Shown: positions 25,519 to 33,443 of the stretch, piece after piece
Position numbering within the stretch: position 1 is the stretch's first letter
Layout: each line of letters begins with the position of its first letter
Assembly: GCF_025252405.1 (NCBI RefSeq)
Contig: NZ_CP104307.1
Coordinates: 4,836,001 to 4,900,000 of the forward strand
From: Flavobacterium sp. TR2
GTDB taxonomy: Bacteria > Bacteroidota > Bacteroidia > Flavobacteriales > Flavobacteriaceae
Reading direction: 5' to 3'
DNA: 64,000 nucleotides
The notes under the pieces: model-generated
The model's database searches: none
What the model was told of the DNA's origin: nothing
The model's input: the letters and a program-made list of their open reading frames with translations, nothing else
Translations under genes and position numbers: made by a program

Positions 25519-26787
25519 ATGAAACCACTTTCACAATTATTTAGTTTAAAAAAATCTGAAGATTCTCCTTTTAGAGTTTTAGAAGAAAATGAAGCAGACA
25601 GAGAACAAATCAGAATTACGTATTATCAAAGCGGTTTTGCAGCATCAGTCAAAGCAACAGGAAAACCAATTGTTCTAAAGGCGTGCTTGCAAAATTTGTA
25701 TATGAGTTTTGAAGATCAATGCCGAAAACAAAAAATGGAACAGGATAAACTAAAACAGCCTTACCGTGAAGAACAGGAAAAAAATAGAACTGAACTAAAA
25801 AAATCTGAAGCCGCAATTGGTATTTATGAGAAAAAAGAACAGGATATCAATGATAATATCGATCAGATAAAAAACGAAATTATTGAAGTAAAACGAAATC
25901 CTGACAAATACGGAATCGAAGAAGGAAAAGGACTTAAAGCTCAATTTTATATTGGTTTGATTCTTTTACTGCCTATCACGCTTTATGTCTTGGTGTTTTA
26001 TATTTCGGCTTCTTATTCTGCTTTTTTCAAAGAGTTTTCAAATGATAGTTTAACTGCAGCCATTTTTGATGCTGATGCTTTTACAAATGCTTTCAAAGCG
26101 AGTTGGCTCGAAGGCGTTTTGGTTACTACTATCCCGTTTGTTTTTATGGGATTGGGTTATGTTATTCACATGGTGCAAAAAGGAAAAGGAATTAAAAATA
26201 TATTTAGACTTGTCGCACTTTTTACTATTACATTTCTATTTGATGGTCTTTTAGCTTACATCATTGAGAAAAAAATATATGAGTTTAATAAAACACCAGA
26301 ATCTTCTCCGTACAATTTAAATATCGCTTTGGGCGAGCCAGAATTCTGGATGATCATATTTGCTGGTTTCGTAGTGTATATTATCTGGGGATTGGTATTT
26401 GATTTTGTAATGAAAGAATTTGAAAACATTGATAAAATTCGAGCTTTTATAAGAGGACGAAAAGAAAATCTATTAAATCTTGAGAAACTAAAAGCTGATT
26501 ACATTAATAAAATCAATGATTTTAAACAACAAATTGTTACTGTCAATGGAAAAATTTCAGAATTACAAGCCAAAATTGACGGTTTTGTTTTTCCTGTAAA
26601 AGAGTATTTGCACTATCATCACCAATATAAAGAAGGGTGGTTTCAAGCTATCAATACAGAAATTGCCTTGCCTCATAAAGAAAAAGTAGAATTACTGGAA
26701 AACTGTGAAAATTTATCTGAAGAACACCTTGGAAGATTAAATTTAATTGATCCTGATTTTCAACATTTAGTGTATTTTAAAAATTAA
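25519..26787 (+). CDS. Membrane protein with flanking coiled coils, unrecognised family
   Basis: 422 residues. An N-terminal cytoplasmic coiled coil (about 65-135, rich in Lys/Glu, e.g. YREEQEKNRTELKKSEAAIG) precedes four predicted membrane helices (about 141-165, 195-217, 227-247, 272-295). A second coiled coil of about 75 residues follows, then a C-terminal acidic tail. I recognise no enzyme motif. It is the middle gene of a tight three-gene operon (TerB-like protein before, vWA lipoprotein after), so a scaffold joining cytoplasmic TerB-like and extracytoplasmic vWA components is a reasonable guess. Confidence 0.7.
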   Translation: MKPLSQLFSLKKSEDSPFRVLEENEADREQIRITYYQSGFAASVKATGKPIVLKACLQNLYMSFEDQCRKQKMEQDKLKQPYREEQEKNRTELKKSEAAIGIYEKKEQDINDNIDQIKNEIIEVKRNPDKYGIEEGKGLKAQFYIGLILLLPITLYVLVFYISASYSAFFKEFSNDSLTAAIFDADAFTNAFKASWLEGVLVTTIPFVFMGLGYVIHMVQKGKGIKNIFRLVALFTITFLFDGLLAYIIEKKIYEFNKTPESSPYNLNIALGEPEFWMIIFAGFVVYIIWGLVFDFVMKEFENIDKIRAFIRGRKENLLNLEKLKADYINKINDFKQQIVTVNGKISELQAKIDGFVFPVKEYLHYHHQYKEGWFQAINTEIALPHKEKVELLENCENLSEEHLGRLNLIDPDFQHLVYFKN

Positions 26788-26791
26788 GATT

Positions 26792-27691
26792 ATGAAAAAC
26801 ACTTTACTTAAAATTTCAATGTCATTGTTGTTTATTTTATTCTTTTCATGTAAAGAAGAAAACAAAACAGAAAACAAAGAAACCCCAACTAAAAGTTATG
26901 TTTCAGAGAATTATAACATTAGTATTTTGGTAGATTTATCAGACCGAATTAGTCTCAAAAAAAATCCAAACCCAACAATGGAAATTTATCAAAGAGATTT
27001 AGGATACATCAAATCAGTTTCTGAAGCTTTTACAGATCATCTGAAATCAAAAAGAATGAGACAGATTGATGACAAAATGCAATTGTTTTTTAATCCAGAA
27101 CCCGAAAATCATGAAATCAATTCTATTTCTAAAGAATTGAGAATTATGGTAAATAAAGATAATGCTTCCAAGAAATTCCTTAATTCTATCAATGATACTT
27201 ATTCTTCAAAAACATCAAAAATATATGAATCGGCGATTAAAGATGATAAATATATTGGTTCAGACATTTGGAACTTTTTTGACAGCAAAGTTCAGGATCA
27301 ATGCATTGACAAAGATTTTAGAAATATCTTAATTATTTTAACAGATGGATATTTGTTTTATGAAGGAACGGAAATTAAAGACGGAAATTTATCCAGTTAT
27401 TTAACACCTCAGCTAATTAAACAAAATGGATTAAATACAAACAACTGGCAGAAAAAATTTGATTCCGAAAATTTTGGCTTCATTAAAATTGATACCGATT
27501 TATCAAATCTTGAAGTTTTAGTCTTAGGAATAAATCCAAGCAAAAATAATCCGTTTGAAGAAAAAGTTATAAAGGCATATTGGACGAAATGGCTTTCTGA
27601 AATGAAAATAAAGCATTTCGAAATTAAAAATGCCGACTTACCTTCAAACATGGACAAAATTATAAAAGATTTTATTTTAGAAAAAGAATAA
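26792..27691 (+). CDS. vWA-like lipoprotein
   Basis: 299 residues with a lipoprotein signal (FILFFSCKEEN). The mature part opens with NISILVDLSDRISLK, resembling the metal-ion-dependent adhesion site of von Willebrand A domains, except that the second serine of DxSxS is replaced by Arg. A later IILTDGYLFYEG supplies the downstream Asp of the fold, and VLVLGINPS matches a further core strand. It follows the membrane protein by 4 bases and is ended by a terminator. It probably acts at the periplasmic face or cell surface in a complex with the preceding two gene products. Confidence 0.7.
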   Translation: MKNTLLKISMSLLFILFFSCKEENKTENKETPTKSYVSENYNISILVDLSDRISLKKNPNPTMEIYQRDLGYIKSVSEAFTDHLKSKRMRQIDDKMQLFFNPEPENHEINSISKELRIMVNKDNASKKFLNSINDTYSSKTSKIYESAIKDDKYIGSDIWNFFDSKVQDQCIDKDFRNILIILTDGYLFYEGTEIKDGNLSSYLTPQLIKQNGLNTNNWQKKFDSENFGFIKIDTDLSNLEVLVLGINPSKNNPFEEKVIKAYWTKWLSEMKIKHFEIKNADLPSNMDKIIKDFILEKE

Positions 27692-27710
27692 CAAAGCAAA
27701 CTAATGTTTT

Positions 27711-27739
27711 TTAAAGAGGAACTTCATTGTCCTCTTTTT
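27711..27739 (+). terminator. Intrinsic terminator of the TerB/vWA operon
   Basis: TTAAAGAGGA pairs with TCCTCTTT over a 9-base loop and runs into T residues. Confidence 0.8.
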
Positions 27740-27862
27740 CCCCGTTAAATCCCTTCCAAAAAAACTCCTCTAAAATTTTTACCCCATTACGGATTACCAT
27801 AATACACTGACTTTAATTGGTTTTACATTTGATATATTAATTTAATTAAAATCTAAAACATT

Positions 27863-28066
27863 ATGAAGTATTACGTAAACCAAAATGCACAGAAAAATGG
27901 AGACCATGAAGTTCACACAGAAAATTGTCAATATTTGCCGTCTATTGCAAATAGAAAATACTTAGGTGATTTTTCTAGTTGTAAACCTGCTGTGGATGAA
28001 GCAAAAAAAACTTATTCTAAAGCAAATGGATGTAAAATATGTTCTCCAAGTTGTCATACTAGTTAG
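27863..28066 (+). CDS. Small cytoplasmic Cys/His-rich protein
   Basis: 67 residues without a signal peptide. The pattern HEVHTENCQYLPS, then FSSCKPAVDEAK, then GCKICSPSCHTS gives five cysteines and several histidines positioned like a small zinc-binding domain. The H-x(3)-C-x(2)-L start plus a C-terminal C-x(2)-C is shared with Ada-like and nuclease-associated small domains. I know this as a widely conserved hypothetical type, but no function. It lies alone between the vWA operon terminator and the lipoprotein gene at 28251. Confidence 0.65.
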   Translation: MKYYVNQNAQKNGDHEVHTENCQYLPSIANRKYLGDFSSCKPAVDEAKKTYSKANGCKICSPSCHTS

Positions 28067-28250
28067 AAATATTTTTTTATTCTTTAAAGATAACCTGGAG
28101 AAAGACCTAAAATGAACTTTAGTAAAATTCATAATTTCTCCAAGTTTAAACAATTAAAAACTATAAAAAATGCAATCCCGTATAAGTACTCATTTTAAAG
28201 AATTTAATTCTAATTAGATTTATCACACCTAACTAGACAGTGTATCGCCT

Positions 28251-28664
28251 ATGCGAAAAAACTACCTCATCTTACTTTTTTTACTTGGTTTTTATTCCTG
28301 CAAAAAGGCTTCTGCTCCACCTCCATTACCGCCGACAAATTCATTTTATAAATCGGCAATTACGGCAGATGACAGAAAGACAATTACACCTGAAGAAGCC
28401 CGAACGTATCATGTTAATAAAACGTATCAATACGAATACCGAACAGGAAATCCCGGAAATTACGAATATAATTATGATGTAAAAGGAATAAATAACAGAG
28501 GCGATTCGGTTTGTGGGAATATTAACGTTCAAGGAAAATACGGTGCTGGAATTTTAACGAACGATACGATTACTGAAATTGAAATTAATACCGAATGGAT
28601 TTCTTACGGGAAATTAAAAGCTATCGACAAACAAGGAAACGAATACCATTTAATTGTTAAATAA
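28251..28664 (+). CDS. Small hypothetical lipoprotein
   Basis: 137 residues: a lipoprotein signal (LFLLGFYSCKKAS), a proline-rich linker (SAPPPLPPT), then a domain with the basic/aromatic stretch KTYQYEYRTGNPGNYEYNY and several beta-strand-like segments (GNINVQGKYGAG, EIEINTEWISYGKLKA). I do not recognise the family. The next gene starts 10 bases after its stop, so the two are co-transcribed. Confidence 0.65.
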   Translation: MRKNYLILLFLLGFYSCKKASAPPPLPPTNSFYKSAITADDRKTITPEEARTYHVNKTYQYEYRTGNPGNYEYNYDVKGINNRGDSVCGNINVQGKYGAGILTNDTITEIEINTEWISYGKLKAIDKQGNEYHLIVK

Positions 28665-28674
28665 AAAATATCGA

Positions 28675-28884
28675 ATGAAATATACGCTACTATTACTTTT
28701 TGTTTTTGCAACTTCATTTCGACCACCCGAAAACAACGTTTTTATTTGTGGTCCTACTGGCGCAAAAAAATATCACTATAATGAAAATTGTCGCGGTTTA
28801 AGTTCTTGCAGTCATGGAACAGTTAAGACATCGCTTAAAAAAGCTCAAGGTTTAGGCTTGACACTATGCGGATGGGAAGATTAG
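28675..28884 (+). CDS. Small secreted Cys/His protein
   Basis: I place the start at ATG 28675 (69 residues); the longer frame begins with TTG inside the preceding gene. A signal peptide (KYTLLLLFVFATSF) leads to FICGPTGAKKYHYNENCRGL and SSCSHGTVKTSLKKAQGLGL, ending TLCGWED. The arrangement Y-H-x(3)-N-C-x-G-L followed by a C-terminal LC is a widespread small exported domain of Bacteroidota, related in pattern to the cytoplasmic Cys/His protein at 27863. Function unknown; metal binding is plausible. Confidence 0.65.
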   Translation: MKYTLLLLFVFATSFRPPENNVFICGPTGAKKYHYNENCRGLSSCSHGTVKTSLKKAQGLGLTLCGWED

Positions 28885-29093
28885 CATCTTTCCATTTACA
28901 TATTTAATCATTTGATAATAATCACTTTACAATAATTTCACATTAGTTTTTTTAATTTGATATAAAACTAATCGCTATGAAATTCTTTAATCTAAAATTC
29001 CTAGTATCATTCAAAGAGTGGCTTTTTTTAAGAGCAATGCAATCTTCTTTCCTGCATTAATAAACCATTATAAATAAAGGAAAGCATTATTGA

Positions 29094-30446
29094 ATGAATA
29101 AAATTGAAAGCTCATTTTTGAACAGAAACCAATTTGGTGAAGATTTCTTGTGGGGTGTTTCTACCGCTGCTTTCCAAATTGAAGGGGCACATGATGCCGA
29201 CGGAAAAGGTTCTTCTATTTGGGATGTTTTTACTTCTCAAAAAGGAAAAATCAAAAACGGACATCATGCCATAACTGCTTGTGATTTTTACAACTCATAT
29301 GAGGATGATATTAATTTAATCAAGGAGTTAAATATTCCGAATTTCAGATTCTCTATCAGCTGGCCGAGAATTATGCCAACTGGCATCCACCCTATAAATC
29401 CAGCAGGCATTGATTATTACAACAAAATTATAGATTCGCTTCGAGCCTCTGGAATTGAGCCTTGGATCACGCTTTATCATTGGGACTTGCCTCATGAACT
29501 AGAAGTGAAAGGAGGTTGGACTAATCGTGAATCGGTTGCTTGGTTTAAAGAGTATGTCGAAGTCTGTGTGCAGTATTTTGGCGATCGTGTCAAAAACTGG
29601 ATGGTAATTAACGAACCTTCTGTATTTACTGGAGCGGGTTACTTTCTAGGCATTCATGCGCCTGGAAAAAAAGGAATTACCAATTACTTAAAAGCAATGC
29701 ATCATGTTACTCTGGCAACAGCTGCTGGAGCCAAAATAATTCGCGAACGTGTTCCAGATGCCAATATCGGAACCACATTCTCCTGTACGCATATCGAACC
29801 TGCAACTGAAAGCACAAAAGATATTGAAGCCGCAAAACGTGTTGATACTTTATTAAACAGAACTTTTATTGAGCCAATTTTAGGATTAGGCTATCCGCAG
29901 AAAGATCTTCCGGTTCTTAAAAAACTCAATAATTACATTCTCGAAAACGATTTGAGCAATCTAGATTTTGATTTCGATTTCATCGGATTACAGTGTTACA
30001 CGCGAGAAGTGGTAAAATCGTCTATCTTAATTCCGTACATAGGTGCCGAATTGGTAAGTGCCGAGAAAAGAAATGTAATCTCAACCGAAATGGGCTGGGA
30101 AGTTTATCCGCCCGCCATGTACCATATTCTTAAAAAGTTTAATGAGTATGACGGAATCAAAAAAATAATTATTACCGAAAACGGAGCCGCTTTTCCAGAT
30201 ACGGTCCAAAACGGAAAAGTCCATGATATTAAACGCACCCATTTTATTCAAGATAATTTAGAGCAGATATTAAAAGCCAAACGAGAAGGCTTAAATGTCG
30301 AAGGCTATTTTGTATGGAGTCTGACCGATAATTTTGAATGGGCTGAAGGCTATAATGCCCGATTTGGATTAATTCATGTGGATTTTGATACGCAAAAAAG
30401 AACTATTAAAAACTCAGGTTTGTGGTTTAAAGATTTCCTATCTTAA
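29094..30446 (+). CDS. GH1 family beta-glucosidase
   Basis: At 450 residues this is the usual length for bacterial family 1 glycosidases. The N-terminal signature FLWGVSTAAFQIEGAHDADG, the acid/base glutamate in MVINEPSVF, the nucleophile in KIIITENGAAFPD, and YFVWSLTDNFEWAEGYNARF near the C-terminus are all intact. It has no signal peptide and should hydrolyse imported beta-glucosides in the cytoplasm. It is monocistronic; a short open frame of 26 codons at 28978 just upstream is not convincing as a gene. The 136-bp repeat array follows directly. Confidence 0.95.
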   Translation: MNKIESSFLNRNQFGEDFLWGVSTAAFQIEGAHDADGKGSSIWDVFTSQKGKIKNGHHAITACDFYNSYEDDINLIKELNIPNFRFSISWPRIMPTGIHPINPAGIDYYNKIIDSLRASGIEPWITLYHWDLPHELEVKGGWTNRESVAWFKEYVEVCVQYFGDRVKNWMVINEPSVFTGAGYFLGIHAPGKKGITNYLKAMHHVTLATAAGAKIIRERVPDANIGTTFSCTHIEPATESTKDIEAAKRVDTLLNRTFIEPILGLGYPQKDLPVLKKLNNYILENDLSNLDFDFDFIGLQCYTREVVKSSILIPYIGAELVSAEKRNVISTEMGWEVYPPAMYHILKKFNEYDGIKKIIITENGAAFPDTVQNGKVHDIKRTHFIQDNLEQILKAKREGLNVEGYFVWSLTDNFEWAEGYNARFGLIHVDFDTQKRTIKNSGLWFKDFLS

Positions 30447-30450
30447 TTTT

Positions 30451-31267
30451 AACGCAAAGAGCGCAAAGAATTTTCGCAAAGGGCACTAAGTTTTTTTAGA
30501 CAACTTTATTTGAAAAAGTTCGCAAGGCTGTTATAAATTGCTTTGCGAACTTTGTTGCGTCTATCTTTCTGTTTTGTTGTAAGTTTAACGCTAAGCACGC
30601 AAAGAACTTTCGCAAAGTGCGCTAAGTCTTTTTGAGACTACTTCATTTGAAAAAGTTCGCAAGGCTGTTATAAATTGCTTTGCGAACTTTGTTGTTTCTA
30701 TCTTTCTCTTTGTTGTAATTTTAACGCTAAGCACGCAAAGAACTTTCGCAAAGTGCGCTAAGTCTTTTTGAGACTACTTCATTTGAAAAAGTTCGCAAGG
30801 CTGTTATAAATTGCTTTAAGAACTTTGTTGTTTCTATCTTTCTGTTTTGTTCTAATTTTAACGCTAAGCACGCAAAGAGTTTTCGCAAAGTGCGCTAAGT
30901 TTTTTGAGACAATCTTCAATTGAAAAAGTTCGCAAGGCTGTTATAAATTGCTTTGCGAACTTTGTTGCGTCTATCTTTGTCTTTGTTGTAAGTTTAACGC
31001 TAAGCACGCAAAGAATTTTCGCAAAGGACGCTAAGTCTTTTTGAGACAATCTTCAATTCAAAAAGTTCGCAAGGCTGTTATAAATTGCTTTGCGAACTTT
31101 GTTGCGTCTATCTTTGTCTTTGTTGTAAGTTTAACGCTAAGCACGCAAAGAGTTTTCGCAAAGGCCGCTAAGTTTTTTGAGACAACTTCATTTGAAAAAG
31201 TTCGCAAGGCTATGTATAAATAGCTTTGCGAACTTTGCGTTGATCTTTGTGCTCTTTGCGGTTAAAA
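30451..31267 (+). repeat. Six-copy tandem repeat array, 136-137 bp units
   Basis: Units begin at 30451, 30587, 30723, 30860, 30996 and 31133, each starting AACGCAAAG or AACGCTAAGCACGCAAAG. Each unit contains a hairpin AAAGTTCGCAA / TTGCTTTGCGAACTTT around GGCTGTTATAAA, and the opening CGCAAAGAGCGCAAAG is matched in reverse at the array's end (CTTTGTGCTCTTTGCG), so the whole array is also bounded by inverted ends. It lies between the GH1 gene and the small lipoprotein gene and fills that gap. Short open frames within it are repeat artefacts. Confidence 0.92.
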
Positions 31268-31292
31268 AACTCTATTTAGAGCCAAATAATCA

Positions 31293-31655
31293 TTACGATT
31301 TGTATTTATAATTCTGCTTTAAAATTCCGACATGGATTTTTCCATTGGTTTTTAAGTTAGTTATAATTCTGACATATTTCTCTTCCGGATATTTTACCTC
31401 AAAATTGAAGGTCGTATCTTTTGCTTTAACCTGTAGCAGGTGTTTCCCTTCTCCAGATACCGACAGTCCAACAGTTTCATAAGTAGGCAATGCCTCTGTC
31501 GCCTTTAAATTAATTTCCTGCACTTTTTCTTTATCTAGAAATACTTCTAGTTTCAAGTTATCCAGTTTCATATTGGTTGGCTGTTCAAACGATACAACAT
31601 ACTTTTTACAACTGACAGTGCATAAAACAATAAATAGTACTAAGAGCTTTTTCAT
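31293..31655 (-). CDS. Small hypothetical lipoprotein
   Basis: 120 residues: lipoprotein signal (LLVLFIVLCTVSCKKY) and a beta-rich domain (LKLEVFLDKEKVQEINLK, then HLLQVKAKDTTFNFEVKY), which looks like a single immunoglobulin-like sandwich. No family recognised. It is isolated, with the repeat array downstream and an AT-rich gap upstream. Confidence 0.6.
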   Translation of the reverse strand: MKKLLVLFIVLCTVSCKKYVVSFEQPTNMKLDNLKLEVFLDKEKVQEINLKATEALPTYETVGLSVSGEGKHLLQVKAKDTTFNFEVKYPEEKYVRIITNLKTNGKIHVGILKQNYKYKS

Positions 31656-32008
31656 AAAGGGGTATTTTAAACTGATTGTTATTAAAAATCAAAACTGTTT
31701 TTAGTCTTTTATAAATATAAAATAATTTTATTTCAATCCCGCTAAAAAAAAAGATTTTAGAATTTTCTGTAATAAAAAACGAAGGCAACAAAGTTGAAAA
31801 AAAATCTAAAAAAAAGAACAAAAAAATCTGTTATTTTCCTGGATTTCACTAGGTTTATCGAGATTTTTTTCTTATCTTTATTATGTAAATAACAGTAAAT
31901 ATATGCCGAAAAACACACTTTTTAAACGCCAAAATTTCACTTCAAAAAATTATTCTTTTTATCTCTTTGAGCATTTTATTTTTCAAAATGCTTCCGAAAT
32001 TATTCCCT
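31656..32008. other. AT-rich intergenic region
   Basis: This 353-bp stretch is extremely AT-rich. A hairpin at 31970-31992 (AGCATTTT with AAAATGCT) is positioned to end transcription of the minus-strand gene stopping at 32009. No other feature is supported. Confidence 0.45.
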
Positions 32009-32638
32009 TTAATCTTTTTTCTGCACAATATATAAACACGCAGAAGAAACAAGAGCAACTGCTCCAACCGCAATCGTAATTATTTTGCGAGGATATATTT
32101 TCTGAACTATTTTTTTAGAAAATAAGCCTTTAAAATTCAATAAAAGACTTCTCTTTTCGGGAATTTCTTTTGACTCCTCATTTTCATTTTTTACCAAAAC
32201 CAATTTTTCTATGCCAGTATTATCGATTTCAGCAGTTATCTTATTCTCGACACTTTTAATTTGTTTGGCTTCTTCAATTCTACATTTTTCGTTGAATTTT
32301 TTAAAAGGGCGCGGCTGAAAATCGACTAGCACTGCGGCAAGATTTATGGCATCAATATTTGAAGGATCTGTTTCGCCTTTAAAGAAAGTTTCAATAGGCC
32401 TAAATTTATCTTTCTGATCCTTAAACTTATGCTTTTGAGTATGGTCAAAATCCAAACATAATAAATTCCTAAAAACGTTTAAATCATCTTTAGTCGGGTT
32501 ATCTTCAAAGATAAGCCAGCACAAATCGCGAAGTTTTCCGCGGGAAGGATGGTCTAAAAAATCAAAATATTCTCCCTCTTTTTCGATTTCGTATTTAATC
32601 TTAATTGCCTTTTTATATGCTTCTAATGTGTTATTCAT
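32009..32638 (-). CDS. Unrecognised one-TM protein, cassette copy 2 (paralogue of the protein at 20289-21233)
   Basis: From ATG 32638 the protein has 209 residues. Its N-terminal domain (AYKKAIKIKYEIEKEGEY, then INLAAVLVDFQPRPFKKF) aligns along its length with the copy-1 protein, followed by a Lys/Glu-rich linker and one membrane helix near the C-terminus (IITIAVGAVALVSSACLYIV). It lacks the external domain that copy 1 carries after its membrane span. A longer frame starts with TTG at 32689 but that segment is a decayed duplicate of the linker, so I exclude it. It is divergent from the copy-2 lipoprotein and kinase genes. Confidence 0.72.
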   Translation of the reverse strand: MNNTLEAYKKAIKIKYEIEKEGEYFDFLDHPSRGKLRDLCWLIFEDNPTKDDLNVFRNLLCLDFDHTQKHKFKDQKDKFRPIETFFKGETDPSNIDAINLAAVLVDFQPRPFKKFNEKCRIEEAKQIKSVENKITAEIDNTGIEKLVLVKNENEESKEIPEKRSLLLNFKGLFSKKIVQKIYPRKIITIAVGAVALVSSACLYIVQKKD

Positions 32639-32770
32639 CTTGCCTTTTTTAGGAACTGATTTAGACTCTTTATTTTCATTTTTCACCAATTTTTTTTCTA
32701 TGCTTTTATTTTCGACTTCTACAATTAAATCCTTTTCAGCATTTCAATTTTTGTTCCAATTCTATATTAT
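32639..32770 (-). pseudogene. Remnant of a tandem duplicate of the one-TM protein gene
   Basis: Directly upstream of the ATG at 32638 the minus strand encodes VEVENKSIEKKLVKNENKES in frame, closely matching the linker inside the intact gene (AEIDNTGIEKLVLVKNENEE), with matching DNA. Farther upstream the similarity continues only in another frame and past stop codons. It looks like the tail of a collapsed tandem copy. Confidence 0.55.
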
Positions 32771-32876
32771 TTCTATATTTTTTTTAATTGTTCGCAACCA
32801 ACTTTTGACGGACTTATTGCATCTATTATAATAAAGATTTGTTTAGAATTAATAGGCTTTGCATTTTCATCTCATC

Positions 32877-32923
32877 GGGAATTTATGGGAATCTCAGGAA
32901 TACGCAGGAATTCCGGGAATCCC
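32877..32923 (+). repeat. Helically phased direct repeats (GGAAT every 9-10 bp), cassette copy 2
   Basis: GGAAT begins at 32878, 32888, 32897, 32907 and 32916, each preceded by G or A (consensus RGGAATnnnn). The last copy lies about 34 bases before a near-consensus -7 box (TTACTTTG, 32950-32957). Position and phasing correspond to the ACTTT array of copy 1, but the repeated sequence is different. Confidence 0.6.
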
Positions 32924-32963
32924 TTATCAACAGTGATCTAAAAGCGCCTTTACTTTGCATCAA

Positions 32964-33175
32964 GAAATTAGTTCAAGTTTTGTCTGCAGACTAAAACAAA
33001 AATATAAAACTAGTTCTAATTAACATTGTGGAAAACCGTAAGACCGAGTTTATTCGGGAAGTATAAATTACGTCTTACAGTTCTACACGATCTACTTCCT
33101 AAAACAATTTTGGTATCGCATTCCAAGATCTGGATCAACTCCGGACAGCCATACCTATGTCTAATTTCTAAATTA
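32964..33175 (+). ncRNA. Structured leader RNA with conserved pseudoknot, copy 2
   Basis: The leader of the copy-2 lipoprotein repeats the copy-1 architecture: TTAGTT/AACTAG; a palindromic GTTTTGTCTGCAGACTAAAAC stem-like element in two halves; the core TGTGGAAAACCGTAAGAC pairing with GTCTTACAGTTCTACA, enclosing CCGA/TCGG; and GGTATCGC with GCCATACC. Loop segment GGAAGTA (33057-33063) is complementary to TACTTCC (33093-33099), keeping the pseudoknot with shifted bases. Several pairs differ between the copies yet remain paired, which supports an RNA structure. Confidence 0.6.
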
Positions 33176-33182
33176 AATTAAA

Positions 33183-33365
33183 ATGAAAAAACTAATACTA
33201 TTTATCGCTTTTGCGTTATTGTTCACGATATTTTCTTGCACTCCTGACGAGTATGAGACACCAACAGTTAAGAAAACTGAAAAAACTATCCAGCCTTCAT
33301 ACGCTGGAGATGCTAATCCTGATGGTCCTGGTGATGGGAAGACTAACCCACCAACAAAACCATAA
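33183..33365 (+). CDS. Small lipoprotein of the duplicated sensor cassette, copy 2
   Basis: 60 residues with lipobox IFSC near residue 19, then TPDEYETPTVKKTEK and a Gly/Asp/Pro tail ending NPPTKP. It parallels the 62-residue protein at 21607-21795 in length, signal, the DE(F/Y)ET motif after the cysteine, and the charged proline tail. It lies between structured leader and kinase gene. Its role is not known; it may be a signal or partner for the adjacent TPR kinase. Confidence 0.68.
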   Translation: MKKLILFIAFALLFTIFSCTPDEYETPTVKKTEKTIQPSYAGDANPDGPGDGKTNPPTKP

Positions 33366-33404
33366 GTTAAAATATATTTTTAGTATCTAATTAATTACTA
33401 CTTT

Positions 33405-33443
33405 CGGGGAAAGTAAATTTTATATGTTACGGTCCCCGTTTTT
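33405..33443 (+). terminator. Terminator-like hairpin whose loop holds the sensor kinase start codon, copy 2
   Basis: CGGGGA (33405-33410) pairs with TCCCCG (33433-33438), followed by five T residues. The kinase ATG at 33424 lies in the loop, as in copy 1. Confidence 0.62.

Noticed and set aside
25120..27691. Classical tellurite-resistance operon
   Set aside because: There is a TerB-like and a vWA-like protein but no TerC, TerD, TerZ or related gene, so the name would overstate the evidence.
28112..28198. 28-codon frame between the Cys/His protein and the lipoprotein gene
   Set aside because: Short, basic and without conserved pattern; the nearby GGAGAAA/TTTCTCC hairpin explains the sequence better.
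28978..29058. 26-codon open frame before the GH1 gene as a leader peptide
   Set aside because: No run of regulatory codons, no paired hairpins and no promoter evidence; likely chance.
30864..31223. Short open frames inside the 136-bp repeat array
   Set aside because: They follow the repeat period on both strands and have no independent coding evidence.
30451..31267. CRISPR array
   Set aside because: Whole 136-bp units are repeated including the would-be spacers, units contain strong internal hairpins, and no cas genes are present.
31903..32079. Plus-strand frame of about 58 codons starting ATGCCG
   Set aside because: It overlaps the minus-strand one-TM gene, is AT-driven in composition and resembles no family.
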